A stretch of 64,000 nucleotides of DNA, taken from positions 288,001 through 352,000 of the forward strand of contig CAJNDT010006127.1 in assembly GCA_905221615.1 (NCBI GenBank), given 5' to 3'. A program made the translations under genes and the position numbers. This document shows, one piece after another, positions 37,693 through 47,717 of the stretch (its first letter is position 1; each line of letters opens with the position of its first letter). The DNA is from Symbiodinium sp. CCMP2592 (taxonomy: Eukaryota > Sar > Dinophyceae > Suessiales > Symbiodiniaceae). A model generated the notes under the pieces. It did not search any database. It was not told the DNA's origin and saw only the letters and a program-made list of their open reading frames with translations.

Positions 37693-38339
37693 ACTGCGGT
37701 TCAGGCAAGACTCGGGCATCGCAACGAAGTCCCGATCTGCGCGTCCAGTAACGTCTTTGGTTGTCGGTTGTGAGACCGAACCTAAAAGGTCAAACATGAA
37801 GCTGACAAGCAGAGGACATGTGACAGCTGTACAATCCAAGGTGCTTGAAGCTGAGGCATGAAAGACCAAACAAACTAGAGTGTTGAGGCCATATGAGCCG
37901 AAACATGGGAAACTAAGGCTCAGGAGAGCCGAGAAGAAAAGGAGGAGAGGTGCAGGGCTACACAGCAAGCGCAAACTGCCTAGCTTGCAGCATCGAATGG
38001 ACCTACAGCCTAGGAACCAACAACCGCAGCCAGCAGCCAGCCGCCAGAAGGAGGGAGCACCGTAGAAGCCAGTCACCACAAGCAACATCGTCCCTGCAGC
38101 CCAGCCGTGTCACGAGCCAGGATGCCGGGGGCGCACGAGAGACGCAGGCAGCCCGCAGGGATCGCCCAGCCGACCGCCACAGGCATCACCGAAGAACATC
38201 CAGCCAAAAGGGCGCCGACAGCAAACTTAGCAGGCCATCAAGGTGATGAGCAGACGCTCACCACAGTAGCACAAGTGCGAAGAGCCACAATGCTCTGAAG
38301 GGTGTTTTCAAAGTCCAAGCCTGCGGAGCTGCAGGGTAC

Positions 38340-38720
38340 TCAGTGATTTCGGCCGCAAAGGCCGTTCACCAGCAGGGTGGTAGGAGGTGCGAGACCTTGC
38401 CGCACTCCCGTCGTTGAGGAGCAACACCAGGGAGATGCGCTCGCTGGCTGCAAGAGGCCAGCACACGCCGTGGTGTCGGGTGAGCTCATCTCCAGCCGTT
38501 TGCAGTGGTACCAGATGGAGCCGCCCGAGCCCAGTGCTGCAAGGCGAACTTCACGTGTAGGCTCAGCCGCAACTGCGAGTCGGTGGCCTTCAAGTGCAAA
38601 CCGGGCACTGCGGAGTGGGGACCCAGGCACCGGCAACGTTGCATCATCGCGGTGGCCACGATTGCGGATCCGCCCACACGAATGCACGCCCTGCCACTTG
38701 TAGTGGTCCACAAGGTCCTG
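38340..38720 (-). pseudogene. LINE-B copy 2 RNase H-region remnant
   Basis: Corresponds to copy 1 about 29500-29900, the stretch between RT and RNase H (RSARFALEGHRLAVAAEPTR, CKRLEMSSPDTTAC), with several small deletions. The RNase H catalytic region further 3' is fragmentary. Confidence 0.75.
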
Positions 38721-38837
38721 ACTGGGAGTCGCGCCTGCCGGCTGCTCTGAAGCAGTGACAGCCAGGGGGGATGCCCCCGGCCCCTCGAGCACGGTGCGTG
38801 CCATGCCTGGCAGGGTCCAAGGAATCCAAGGTTGAGG

Positions 38838-40181
38838 TCAGGCTCGTGGGAACAGAGGACCACTGCAAAGCGGACGGCCCAGAACCACCGCAGGTGCCTG
38901 AGGAGATTGCTCCATGGCCAACTGATGGTCAGCTTTGCGCTTGACCCAGGCGAGGGCACGAGAGGGATCCTCCTCAACACGGCGACGCCACCTGTGCACT
39001 CTGGCCTCCGTCTCCTGCTGCTGAAGCTCGGCATGCAAATGAGAGATCACCTGGGTGGCACCTGCAAGGTTGGCAGCATGTATCACAGGGAGGTCGGGGA
39101 AAGTGGCACGCAGGAGCCCAGCCCGGCGGCCCACCGCACGCCACAGCTTTTGACAGTGGGGCTGTTGCCGCAGTTGGTGCAATTGCCCAAGCAACTTGCG
39201 AGATGAACGGAGGGACTGGGACTCATGACCCTGGGGGCCGACACGATGGTGAGACTCGGGGCGGGCACAAGGGAGCCAGTGGTCGCTCCTGCGGGCACCG
39301 GAGGCATCGAAGAGCGAAGTGGCACCCAGCGTGCGCTCGGCCACGTCTGACAAGAAAGCCCAGGCTTCATCAAGAGCCCCACCTGCAATAGAACTCTCAA
39401 AGTGTGCGGCATCCCAGACCCTACCAAAGTTAGACAGGATGTCTTCAGTGGCCGTGGCAGGGAGCTCACGAAACTTAGGCATGGAGAAGCTGTCGGCACG
39501 GCTCAGGCACCGCGTTTCGTAGAAGACGCACCCGTGGTCCGAAAGGTCCGGGCGCTCGAACTGCTTGACAGCCGTCGCAATGATTGACCAATGGGCCAGG
39601 CCAAAATCAATGCGCCGGGTGCGCGTGGGATTTGTTGGGCCGGCTTGGGTCCAGTCCGCCTCATCCAGAGACCGGAGCTCGCCATCGCACAACAGCTGCA
39701 CTACAGCTTGCTCAGACTGGTCAACATTGAAATCGCCGAGCAAGATGTAGGGGCCGCCGAAGGTCGCAGCTGCACGCCTAACCTCACCTAAGGCCTGGGC
39801 TGTGGCGGCTGGCTGACCAGGGAAGCCGTAGAAGGCTACCACAAGGGTGATGCACTTGCTGCCAGCAGCCTGCATCTCAAAAGCACCTGCAGCACAGCGC
39901 GCAGCCACATGCGGAGGAAGCTTAAGGTTCACACGATGCATGGGGAGGGAAGCGACCAGTGCCACCCTATGCACACCCTTGGCAGCATCAATGTCGCTGA
40001 GAACAGCCCGATAGCCATGGGCATGCCAGCGCTCACCAAAACCCTGGGCCAACAAAGGGTTGATGTCAGCCTCCTGAAGAGACAAGAGCTCAGCCCCACA
40101 CGACTGGAGGAAGTCGGCACACAGGTCCACTTTGGAGATGGCCGTGCGGTTCGCATTGATGCTCAAAAGCTTGATGAACAC
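38838..40181 (-). CDS. LINE-B copy 2 truncated ORF2: endonuclease without RT
   Basis: A 447-codon frame that retains the complete APE endonuclease (LLSINANRT, SLQEADI, LLGDFNVDQ, RRIDFGLAH, LSDHGCVF) and the following linker (ALAWVKRKADHQLAMEQSPQ), then ends in unrelated residues at the deletion. The start codon is GTG with a 19-nt overlap to ORF1, as in copy 1. A stand-alone endonuclease product is conceivable but not shown. Confidence 0.85.
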   Translation of the reverse strand: MFIKLLSINANRTAISKVDLCADFLQSCGAELLSLQEADINPLLAQGFGERWHAHGYRAVLSDIDAAKGVHRVALVASLPMHRVNLKLPPHVAARCAAGAFEMQAAGSKCITLVVAFYGFPGQPAATAQALGEVRRAAATFGGPYILLGDFNVDQSEQAVVQLLCDGELRSLDEADWTQAGPTNPTRTRRIDFGLAHWSIIATAVKQFERPDLSDHGCVFYETRCLSRADSFSMPKFRELPATATEDILSNFGRVWDAAHFESSIAGGALDEAWAFLSDVAERTLGATSLFDASGARRSDHWLPCARPESHHRVGPQGHESQSLRSSRKLLGQLHQLRQQPHCQKLWRAVGRRAGLLRATFPDLPVIHAANLAGATQVISHLHAELQQQETEARVHRWRRRVEEDPSRALAWVKRKADHQLAMEQSPQAPAVVLGRPLCSGPLFPRA

Positions 40182-42772
40182 GGCGAGGAGGGGATTCGCA
40201 TGGAGATGGCAAGCTTGGCAGCCGCGGCAGCACGGAGTACCTGGGAGCAGAAGTCGGGATCACCTCCGGCACGCCGGGCCCACGCCTCGATGGCATCAAG
40301 TTTTTGGATCCGCTTCTGGGTGTTGCTCTGCGACTTGCACCGGCCCTCGCTATGCTGCTTGGCGGCAGCCAGGTCCCTGGTGCACTCACCGCACCGGAGG
40401 CACTTCCAACCATGCTCAAGGAGGACATGCTTGACCCGGGTGCTGCGTTTCTCACACCTGGCTCGAGGCCACACAAAGAGCTGCATCTGGTCCCCAAAGC
40501 GAGGGGGCCTGACTTGAGCGAACACGGCCTTGGTGAGGTTGCGCTGGCGGCACCCTTTGGCATGCACCTGGCGATCCTTGGGCCCGGTTTGCGGGAGTGC
40601 CGCAAGACGCTGCCACTCAGCCTTGGAGACCTCGGGGTGGGCCTGTGCACGATGCTGGTTGCGCAGGGCATAGTAGGAGAATCGAGAAAGGTCCTTCCGA
40701 GTCTCGTGCGTAATGCCCTTGTTGCAAAAAGGGCAACACCAGATGAACTGAGCCCTTGGGCCGCAAACCCGCGTAAGCTTGGGTCGCCCGATGTCCGGCT
40801 GCAGGCCCTGCCCCTCATGGGCACGCTGGTAGTGGTTGTGGCGGATGTGGTAGTACTGGTGGTTGCTCGTGGCCTTGCGCTTGTAAGGGCACAAGTTGCA
40901 CCGAAAGGTGAGGTCAGCCGGTGCCGTGGCATGGGCCAGCCAGGGGCAGCGCTTCGGGGGCACACGAGCTCGCTCAAACTCGGATTCATCGAAGGCCTCG
41001 ATAGTGCCAGTAGAGGTGCAGGTGAAGACGGACGAAGTGCACAGCTCTACCGCCTTGCGCTTGGTGCCTGAGGGCCTTGCCTGGGCCGTGGCCTGTGATG
41101 ACCTCGCCTGTGGCTCGCCCCTGGGCTTGGTCTGGGAACCATGCAATGCCTTTGCCTTGCACCTGGCACTGAGTGGGCCCGGCCGGGAAAGGGCCTGCAC
41201 CTTTGCCTGCGACGGCACCCGGCTGCCTGAAGACCTTGCCTGTGAAACCTGTGACCTGGGCCGCCTACCTTGCAAAGAGGGCTGGGCTTCGATCGAGGGC
41301 CGCCCCGCAGCACTCCCCGAGGCGCTCGCCGGGATCGAGGTGGTCCAGACGGATGCCGGGCGAGCCTGGGATTTTGCCCCTTCGCCGTCCATGACCGAGG
41401 TCCACTGAGAGGAAGGCTGGGATCGAACACAGGCAGCAGAGGAGGCAGTGAAGACCGATGGGGGCCCACGGCCACCTGCACGCAGCCCAAAGACGGGTCC
41501 AGCTGTGATCTGGGCATACTCACTTGGATACTTCTTGTGACCCTCAGGCGGGAGCATGAGATCTACGTGGTTATCCTCGTACCACAACACCAGCATCTTG
41601 GCAGCTTTGCTATGAAAAGCGTAAGGAGAAAAGTTGAGGCCCGCCGGCAGCACGACGATTTTGATGTCCAGCACACGGCCCAGGGCCCTCAGCTCGACAT
41701 CCGAGCAGTACGCCCCCTCCTTCTCCATAAGAGTGAGGTAGGCCGAAAAGTCCCGGTCCTTGACCGGCTCACTGTCCGGCCCTTTGCCGTCCCATTCCTT
41801 ATCGTACTGGGTGACATGCCGGCGCATGTGTTCGACCATTTGCGCACGGAGCATGCGCGGGTGATTGGGCCGAGAGTCACCAAGCCATTGAAGGCCGAGG
41901 CTTAGTGCGTGCAGCACGCAGGCTCCGTCACGAGGGCATGCCTTGAGCTGGAGGTCACCTGGCTTGGTGCGCACCTCCTGCTTGACACGTTTCTGCTGGG
42001 GCACTTCCTTGCCGTCCTCGCCCGTAGCCAGCTCCCCCGTGGGAGGTTTGACAATGGTGGCAACGACAGGCTGCTCGAGAGCAACGACCGGGACGGCCTT
42101 CGAGGCGAGAGGCTTCTGCTTCTTGGAGACGACACGGAAAGGTGCCAGCGTTGCCCACAAGGACAAGGGCTTCTCCTGATGCTCGACGACGAACGGCACC
42201 AGGTCCGTGTCTGCGGTTGCAGGTTGCCCGCGGAAGCGAAAGCAGGACCCGAGGCGAGTGCGCCGATGCGACAGGATGGTGTACTCAGTGAAGCGTGTGG
42301 CCAAGAGCTGGCCGACGGCATCCACATCCCACTCGTGGGGCACACCATCGATGTGCCAGATGCGCACCGTTGCTTCTCCAGCTGCCATGGCACTTCGCCA
42401 CGCCAATCGCCCCCCATTGACGACCAAACCCAGGCTGGAAGCCTGGCGCAGGGCACGTTCAAAGTAGGCGTCCACCTTCTCGCCGGGGAGCTTCTCGATC
42501 CATTGGAGCTTCGCCCGGGGCCCTGAGGTGCGAGCGGCATCCACGAAGACACCGTCCTTGCCAGAGTGGGCTAGGATGCCCTCAATGTCTGCCTTCGGAA
42601 TGCGAACAATGCCAAAGTACTGCTCATGAGTGTCGTTGCGCTGCTTTTCCAGGACCCAGGCAAAAGTGTCGAGCACCTTGATCCTTTGGGCCGCGACCCA
42701 GTCTACAGCGGCCTTGGAGGCGTTGCCCCCGAAAGCCTTCCAAGTGTCGGCTGAGGCGAACTGCTTTGGCAC
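40163..42772 (-). CDS. LINE-B copy 2 ORF1: OTU-like cysteine peptidase with zinc fingers
   Basis: An 869-codon frame closely similar to copy 1. The OTU motifs are unchanged (CPRDGACVLHAL with C285; WYEDNHVDLML), as are the C-terminal fingers. Differences cluster in the low-complexity linker, where copy 2 reads through residues that copy 1 has in a partly different phase (about 33840-34020 against 41230-41420). Preservation of this ORF while ORF2 has been gutted is notable, though a recent duplication explains it too. Confidence 0.82.
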   Translation of the reverse strand: MPKQFASADTWKAFGGNASKAAVDWVAAQRIKVLDTFAWVLEKQRNDTHEQYFGIVRIPKADIEGILAHSGKDGVFVDAARTSGPRAKLQWIEKLPGEKVDAYFERALRQASSLGLVVNGGRLAWRSAMAAGEATVRIWHIDGVPHEWDVDAVGQLLATRFTEYTILSHRRTRLGSCFRFRGQPATADTDLVPFVVEHQEKPLSLWATLAPFRVVSKKQKPLASKAVPVVALEQPVVATIVKPPTGELATGEDGKEVPQQKRVKQEVRTKPGDLQLKACPRDGACVLHALSLGLQWLGDSRPNHPRMLRAQMVEHMRRHVTQYDKEWDGKGPDSEPVKDRDFSAYLTLMEKEGAYCSDVELRALGRVLDIKIVVLPAGLNFSPYAFHSKAAKMLVLWYEDNHVDLMLPPEGHKKYPSEYAQITAGPVFGLRAGGRGPPSVFTASSAACVRSQPSSQWTSVMDGEGAKSQARPASVWTTSIPASASGSAAGRPSIEAQPSLQGRRPRSQVSQARSSGSRVPSQAKVQALSRPGPLSARCKAKALHGSQTKPRGEPQARSSQATAQARPSGTKRKAVELCTSSVFTCTSTGTIEAFDESEFERARVPPKRCPWLAHATAPADLTFRCNLCPYKRKATSNHQYYHIRHNHYQRAHEGQGLQPDIGRPKLTRVCGPRAQFIWCCPFCNKGITHETRKDLSRFSYYALRNQHRAQAHPEVSKAEWQRLAALPQTGPKDRQVHAKGCRQRNLTKAVFAQVRPPRFGDQMQLFVWPRARCEKRSTRVKHVLLEHGWKCLRCGECTRDLAAAKQHSEGRCKSQSNTQKRIQKLDAIEAWARRAGGDPDFCSQVLRAAAAAKLAISMRIPSSPCSSSF

Positions 42773-42920
42773 CTTAAAGTAGACGACTGCACTTTCAGTG
42801 GGTTTGATCTTGATGGACGTTTGAGCATGGCCACTGGCACCTGCAGACGTGAGCTTCTGGACCTTAGCAGTCCTGAAGACCAGGCGATCCCCAATGGTGC
42901 CCGGGATGCGCTGGGCCTCC

Positions 42921-43688
42921 TCATCCTTGGATAGGAAAACAAGGCAGGGCCTTGAAGCTCAGCCCGCTCCCCCGCAGAATGTTCGTAGCAAGCGTGACCT
43001 GGTCGGCCGAAACAAAGACTACAAGTTCGAGGACCTTGCTGGCATCAGCCTTGTCAATGAACTCAGCTAGGGCAGCGTACTCGACGACCGGAGCGTCCCA
43101 ATCAGATTTTCGAAGCTTGAAGGCGCCTTCCGGAGCCTTGCGCCGGACGATCTGCCAGCCATCACCGGCTTCCTGCCCGCCTGCCTCACCACAGCCGCCC
43201 TTGCCCTTGCCCCGGCGTTGACCTGAGTCGCCTGGGCCACCGCGCTGGGCCACCTTGGCTGGGCCAGACTTGTCCTCAGGCTTGCCCTTGCCTTTGGCTG
43301 CGCTCTGGCGGCCACCTGCACGCTCGCCGCCCGAAACGTCGGGGTTGCCACCTGGGTGGCTCGTGGCCTGCTTGGCCTTACGTTTCCTCTTGCGCCTGCC
43401 CTTTGGCTCGAGCTGCACGTCTGGATCGCCGGACGGCCGGGCAGCAGCCAAGCCCCGGCCGAGATTGAGCGACGCCAGGGCCTGCTTAACTGCCTCGTCA
43501 ACTGCCTTCTGGATCTGCTCCTTGATCGACTTCATGATGCTATCGCCAAGGCTATCCCCAAGGTTGCCAAGGTCAAGGTTGAAACCAGGCCCAGGGTGAG
43601 AGGCCTCACCCAGGCGGCATCCCCTCTTCCAGTCGTGGCACACACAAAGCATCGGCTCGCCTGCAGAGGCCCGGCGGCCTGTCCACAC
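42921..43688 (-). CDS. LINE-B copy 2 leader protein, C-terminal part
   Basis: A 255-codon frame including the third GEASHPGP motif, the amphipathic helix IMKSIKEQIQKAVDEAVKQA, the basic tract and the VVFVSADQVTLATNILRGSG region. It ends prematurely at FPIQG because copy 2 has one extra G near 42944 relative to copy 1. At the next position (about 42905) copy 2 has the base that copy 1 lacks, so each copy is broken at a different point. Confidence 0.7.
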   Translation of the reverse strand: MWTGRRASAGEPMLCVCHDWKRGCRLGEASHPGPGFNLDLGNLGDSLGDSIMKSIKEQIQKAVDEAVKQALASLNLGRGLAAARPSGDPDVQLEPKGRRKRKRKAKQATSHPGGNPDVSGGERAGGRQSAAKGKGKPEDKSGPAKVAQRGGPGDSGQRRGKGKGGCGEAGGQEAGDGWQIVRRKAPEGAFKLRKSDWDAPVVEYAALAEFIDKADASKVLELVVFVSADQVTLATNILRGSGLSFKALPCFPIQG

Positions 43689-43978
43689 TCAAACCCTAGG
43701 GGGCCTAGCGGCGCCGGGGCCGGCTGCTGGCGTCGCGGAGGACCTAGAACCCAAGAGGGGAAAGGGGGATGGCATCCAACACCTCGGTTCGTAGGCTCAG
43801 CAGGGCCCGGGTGTGAAGCTTCGCCGAACCTAAACCCCAAATGCCAGTTCCAGGTAATCACTGCTGGTGGGCCTCGCGGACCCGGGTGCTTTGCCTCACC
43901 CACACGGACACCTTGCAGGAATGCAAAGCAGCGCTGGAGAGCAGGAAGCCCAAATTGCACACACACACCGGGAGGCAC
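43532..43978 (-). CDS. LINE-B copy 2 leader protein, central part with two GEAxHPGP motifs
   Basis: A frame carrying VRVGEAKHPGPRGPP and RFGEASHPGPAEPT, corresponding to the centre of the copy 1 leader. It loses phase near 43685, where copy 1 has an additional 20-30 bp, and the third motif continues in another frame. Confidence 0.6.
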   Translation of the reverse strand: MPPGVCVQFGLPALQRCFAFLQGVRVGEAKHPGPRGPPAVITWNWHLGFRFGEASHPGPAEPTNRGVGCHPPFPSWVLGPPRRQQPAPAPLGPLGFECGQAAGPLQASRCFVCATTGRGDAAWVRPLTLGLVSTLTLATLGIALAIAS

Positions 43979-45012
43979 GGAAGGGATTGCTGCACAGGCT
44001 GCACATGATCCACACTGGCACTAGGATATGCATGCGCTTGCGGCACCGTCCAGATGGGGCCGCCAAGAAAATCCGTGCCACAGCTCTGCTCGATCGCACT
44101 GCCACCTTGGGCCGTGGCGCCCAGGGGGCCCCCGAGGAAGTCCACACCTGCCGGTTCGCAAGAGGCAGGGGACTGACACTGACACAGGCCGAGAGCTGCA
44201 GCACCGAGGCCATGGCGGCAAGGAGAGCTACTCTCGGAGGGGGCCCCGAACGGGCCGGTCTTAGAAAACATGTTACCAAGGAGGCAGGGAGAGGCCGGGC
44301 TAGGTGGCTCTTTGTCCTTCCACGGATCTTCTTTGATTTTTCGCGGTTCTCGGGTCGGGGCCCTTACGCTACTACATCTGGCCGCCGGCTGCCAAGGAAG
44401 AGCAGCGTCGCCATGGTTGGTCGCCTCCACTCCGGGAGGCCCAGCCAGCTCCGCATCCTCCTCAATCTCGCCAGCAGCCGGCTGCGTCACCAGCTCAGCG
44501 TCCGCACCAGCACCAGGTCGCCCACCAGAAGGCGGCAGCGCTGCTGCCACTTGCTCCCGGCTGCCCCGCTGCTGCTGGACACTTGCATCGCGATAGGCCT
44601 CCGCCGGAGCAAGGCCAAAGTCCCCGTCAGCAAACCACAGGGTAGTGCTTGGGAAATGTCCCATCGCCTGGAGGCGCTCCACCCAAGGGGGGTCGCCATC
44701 ACACCGCTTTGTCAGCTGCTCGGTCCAGAGAAGAACGAGGGCTTCACGTACACGAAAGAGCTCATCCACAAGCACAGCCGATCCCACAACTGCACTGGCA
44801 TCCTCATTGAGCCTTTCCAGGAAGTCTTCGATAGAAGCATGCTCACCCTCAAGCATAGCTTTGAGAACATAGTTGCGCGGCGCAACTCCCCTGAACTTTC
44901 TGTAGCTGACAGGTAGGGTCAGCTGAGTACTCGACGTCGCGGCCTCCATGGCCGCCAAATCCATCATCCTTTTCCGCTCAGCACCCACAGCGCCTCCCGA
45001 GGAAGGAGCCAT
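43858..45012 (-). CDS. LINE-B copy 2 leader protein, N-terminal part
   Basis: A 384-codon frame from ATG at 45012, 90 bp inside the element's 5' end. It includes a folded-looking segment (SYRKFRGVAPRNYVLKAMLE, VVGSAVLVDELFRVREALVL) followed by Ala/Gly/Pro-rich low-complexity sequence. It goes out of phase near 43980, upstream of the first GEAxHPGP motif. No family was recognised. Confidence 0.65.
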   Translation of the reverse strand: MAPSSGGAVGAERKRMMDLAAMEAATSSTQLTLPVSYRKFRGVAPRNYVLKAMLEGEHASIEDFLERLNEDASAVVGSAVLVDELFRVREALVLLWTEQLTKRCDGDPPWVERLQAMGHFPSTTLWFADGDFGLAPAEAYRDASVQQQRGSREQVAAALPPSGGRPGAGADAELVTQPAAGEIEEDAELAGPPGVEATNHGDAALPWQPAARCSSVRAPTREPRKIKEDPWKDKEPPSPASPCLLGNMFSKTGPFGAPSESSSPCRHGLGAAALGLCQCQSPASCEPAGVDFLGGPLGATAQGGSAIEQSCGTDFLGGPIWTVPQAHAYPSASVDHVQPVQQSLPCLPVCVCNLGFLLSSAALHSCKVSVWVRQSTRVREAHQQ

Positions 45013-45102
45013 GGCACAGTCGAGACAGACTTAGCCACCGAGCCTACCTACGGTGTTGTCCAGCTTGGAACTCGCGGAGTTCCTGTCTCGGGCCCAAGCT
45101 GC

Positions 45103-45395
45103 GTGTTCTCACGCCTTGAGCCGAACCTTCGAGCCTTGAGGGTTAGGGATGGGTTAAAGGGAAATATAAAATCACTGGAAAACGCTGACGTCCAATCATA
45201 TCCACAATCACGAAGCTCCAAGCTAAAGCTCAAGTGAAGACAAGCGGAATCAGCAATCGTTTAATCTCCAATCACTGCGCTTCAGAAGTGAGGCTGCCGA
45301 AGATGCCAGATGTTTTCAATCGGTGCGTCGAACTGATGTCTGCCTCGAAGCGATGCGCCACATGTTCACATGACGGTCGCAGTTGCCTCGAGACC
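45103..45395. repeat. Copia fragment repeated from 27707-28005
   Basis: Resumes the copia integrase end (cgccttgagccgaaccttcg) directly after LINE-B copy 2 and runs about 290 bp with few differences. With 27707-28005 it brackets the two LINE-B copies. Confidence 0.9.
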
Positions 45396-46264
45396 TCCCC
45401 CGAAGGAAGGCAGCCAGTCCGACATGTGAAGATCACCAAGGTGTTTTGCTCGTCTCCTTCTCCCGGCGAGACATCGCCGACTCCCTCGAGACCAATCGCT
45501 GCAAGCTGACACGCGAATCCAAGAAAGCACTCCTGGAGTGGACCATGCGAAGGAAAATGTCAAGCAGCAGATCGTCCAGCTTCAAAGGAACCCTCAGCTC
45601 CGGGCAGAATCCTGATGTTGTCGTGCACCCCCGCTGTCTCCTTTCCCAGATGATCAAATACTTTCAGCGCCGCAAGCGAGGCCAGCATCTCTGCACTCGT
45701 CGATGCCCACTGGCTGGCATTCGCATTCAGTGCAGCATGCGCATGGAAGTCTGCCAGGCCCAGTGCTTCCTTTGCAAGGGGTGCCACGCCCACCCACATC
45801 AGTGCCGGGCCCAGGAGGCTCAGCGAGACCAGTCGTGGGCCTTTCGCGCCCAGAGTCGCAGCAGCACCGCTGCATAATCCGCTTCCCCGCCCAGATTTAG
45901 TCGTGTAGGCTGGGATTGTGGTCCTTCACCAAACCCCGTTCCCTTCAGGGCAGCTGACTATCAGGCCTCGGCCCCTGGAGATGTCCAATACAGTGGCAAT
46001 CAATGCACCTTCTGCATGATGCACCGGCTCGGAGTTTCAGCTCGATCAATGAGGGTCATGCAAAGCAGTTTGAGCAGGGCAAGATCATTTGGGAAATGCT
46101 CAAGCCCAGGCTGCTGCCAATCTCAGATTGTCTTACAGACTTGTCAGGTTCCTTTCACGGCGACGTGCTTGAGAAGCTTTGCTGGTCATGCACAAAGAGG
46201 GCAGCCAAGTAGGCAACTTAAGGCAATGCGCTGGGCACGCAAGGCACTCGCTGTCCGCCTTCCT
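45396..46264. other. Unassigned stretch
   Basis: The minus strand has short open frames (for example 45799-45560 with HAALNANASQWASTSAEMLA) that look protein-like but match nothing I recognise. They may be a copia or LINE remnant. No other feature is supported. Confidence 0.4.
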
Positions 46265-46473
46265 GTGAAAAACAGAGCGCGCAGCACTCGGTCTTTTTCT
46301 TGAGCCAAAGCGGAGTCGCGTCGGACTCTAACTGACAGTGAAACACGCAGCTGTCTGTCTCCAAGCAAAACACAACAAGTACTAACGAAACGAGACGAAA
46401 CGAACGTGCAGTCACTTTCTAACTCAAAAGCACTCCTAACAGCTTCAGGCATGCCGAAAACATCAGGACCTTG
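46265..46473. repeat. Direct repeat, second copy at 47487-47697
   Basis: About 210 bp (gaaaaacagagcgcgcagca ... catgccgaaaacatcaggac) recur with few changes at 47487-47697. The neighbouring segments 46730-46900 and 47200-47375 are also related, so a roughly 1.2-kb unit seems to be duplicated with divergence. Confidence 0.85.
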
Positions 46474-47486
46474 GGATTTTCGACCCTCGCACGCCCTTTT
46501 GGGTCCGGAGCGGAGCTCTACGGGTAGTCAGGGTGAAACTGGAGCCTACCGCACACCTTTCTGGGAGAAACTCGCCAGAACGGGTGCCCAAAAGAAAGTC
46601 TGGGTTTTACTCGAGGGAGGTGCTCAACCTTGAAACCAGACAGACCTATGGGAAGAAACTCACCCACTGCAGAAGAAAACTCACCGTATTGGATGCCTTG
46701 AGAAGGTGGAAAAGTCTCACCTGCTTCGTTGTGGGACTAGCGGAGAAACTCACCCTGTCTTCAAACTGAACTTTGTAAGGGGAGAAACTCACCCTTGAGC
46801 GTTTGACTATTGCATCTCACTATGAGTTTACCGGTCAACCATTACATCCAATGCCTCAAAGCGGTCGTGGTAGAACTGGAGGCTTTCGAAGTGTTAATGG
46901 CGCCTGGAGCCACATTTGCCTTTAGTTCTGGTGCCACACGGCTCTAGTCGCAAGCAGGGCTTCATCTTCTCGACTTTGGCGAAAGCAATCTGGGCATTTC
47001 CTACAACACTTCTGCAGAGCCTTACCCCGCAGCGCAGTTTTACGACCTACTCAGCTGGAAAACAATCCTGCCTGGACCACAAATAGCAGGGTTTCCACAG
47101 TCTTGCCCAAAAAGCATGCTCTTTGCATTGCACGCTGGATCCATACTGTCTGCTCTGGCATTTCCAAAGAAGCTTTGAGAAGGTGGAAAAGCTTCATCTG
47201 CTTCGTTTTGGAGAGAAACTCACCCTGTCTTCAACTAACTGGGGAGAAACACTCTTAAGCGCTTGACTGTTGCATCTCACTTTTTCAGCTCGTCACTGCT
47301 CAAAAATTGGTCGTCTGGAGAGTTTACGTCAACCATAACACCCAAAGCTTCAAAGCGGTTGTGGTAGAACTGGCTTTCACTTGCAAGAGTAGCGAAAGCC
47401 TTCTCTGCATCTTTGGAAATGCCAGAACAGACAGTATGGATCCAGCGTGCTGCTTTTTGGGCAAGACTGTGAAATCCTGCCATTTG
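46474..47486. repeat. Gene-free repeats with GAGAAACTCACC units and a hairpin-forming pair
   Basis: Multiple ggagaaactcaccct units lie at 46560-46800 and 47210-47250. An inverted pair, 47088-47166 and 47418-47486 (ccacagtcttgcccaaaaag against its complement), could fold. No gene is supported. Confidence 0.65.
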
Positions 47487-47717
47487 TTGTGAAAAACAGA
47501 GCGCGCAGCACTCGGTCTTTTTCTTGAGCCAAAGCGGAGTCGCGTCGGGCTCTGACTGACAGTGAAACACCTTGCAGCTGTCTGTCTCCAAGCAAAACAC
47601 TTCAAGCACTAACGAAACGAGACGAAACGAACGTGCAGTCACTTCCTAACTCAAAAGCACTCCTCACAGCTTCAGGCATGCCGAAAACATCAGGACATCC
47701 AAGGTCAAATGGGATTT

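Larger units (their letters stand above)
37693..45102 (-). mobile_element. LINE-B copy 2 (internally deleted)
   Basis: A 7.4-kb copy with the same ends as copy 1. Positions near 38720-38895 replace about 1.6 kb of copy 1 (29890-31505), removing almost the whole reverse transcriptase, and many small deletions lie in the RNase H and 3' region. ORF1 is intact. It could be mobilised only in trans. Confidence 0.9.

Noticed and set aside
46300..46325. Second and third spliced-leader relics at about 46302 and 47523 (cttgagccaaagcgg)
   Set aside because: Only the first 11-12 bases match the leader complement; the rest diverges, and the two sites are copies of one repeat, so chance is likely.
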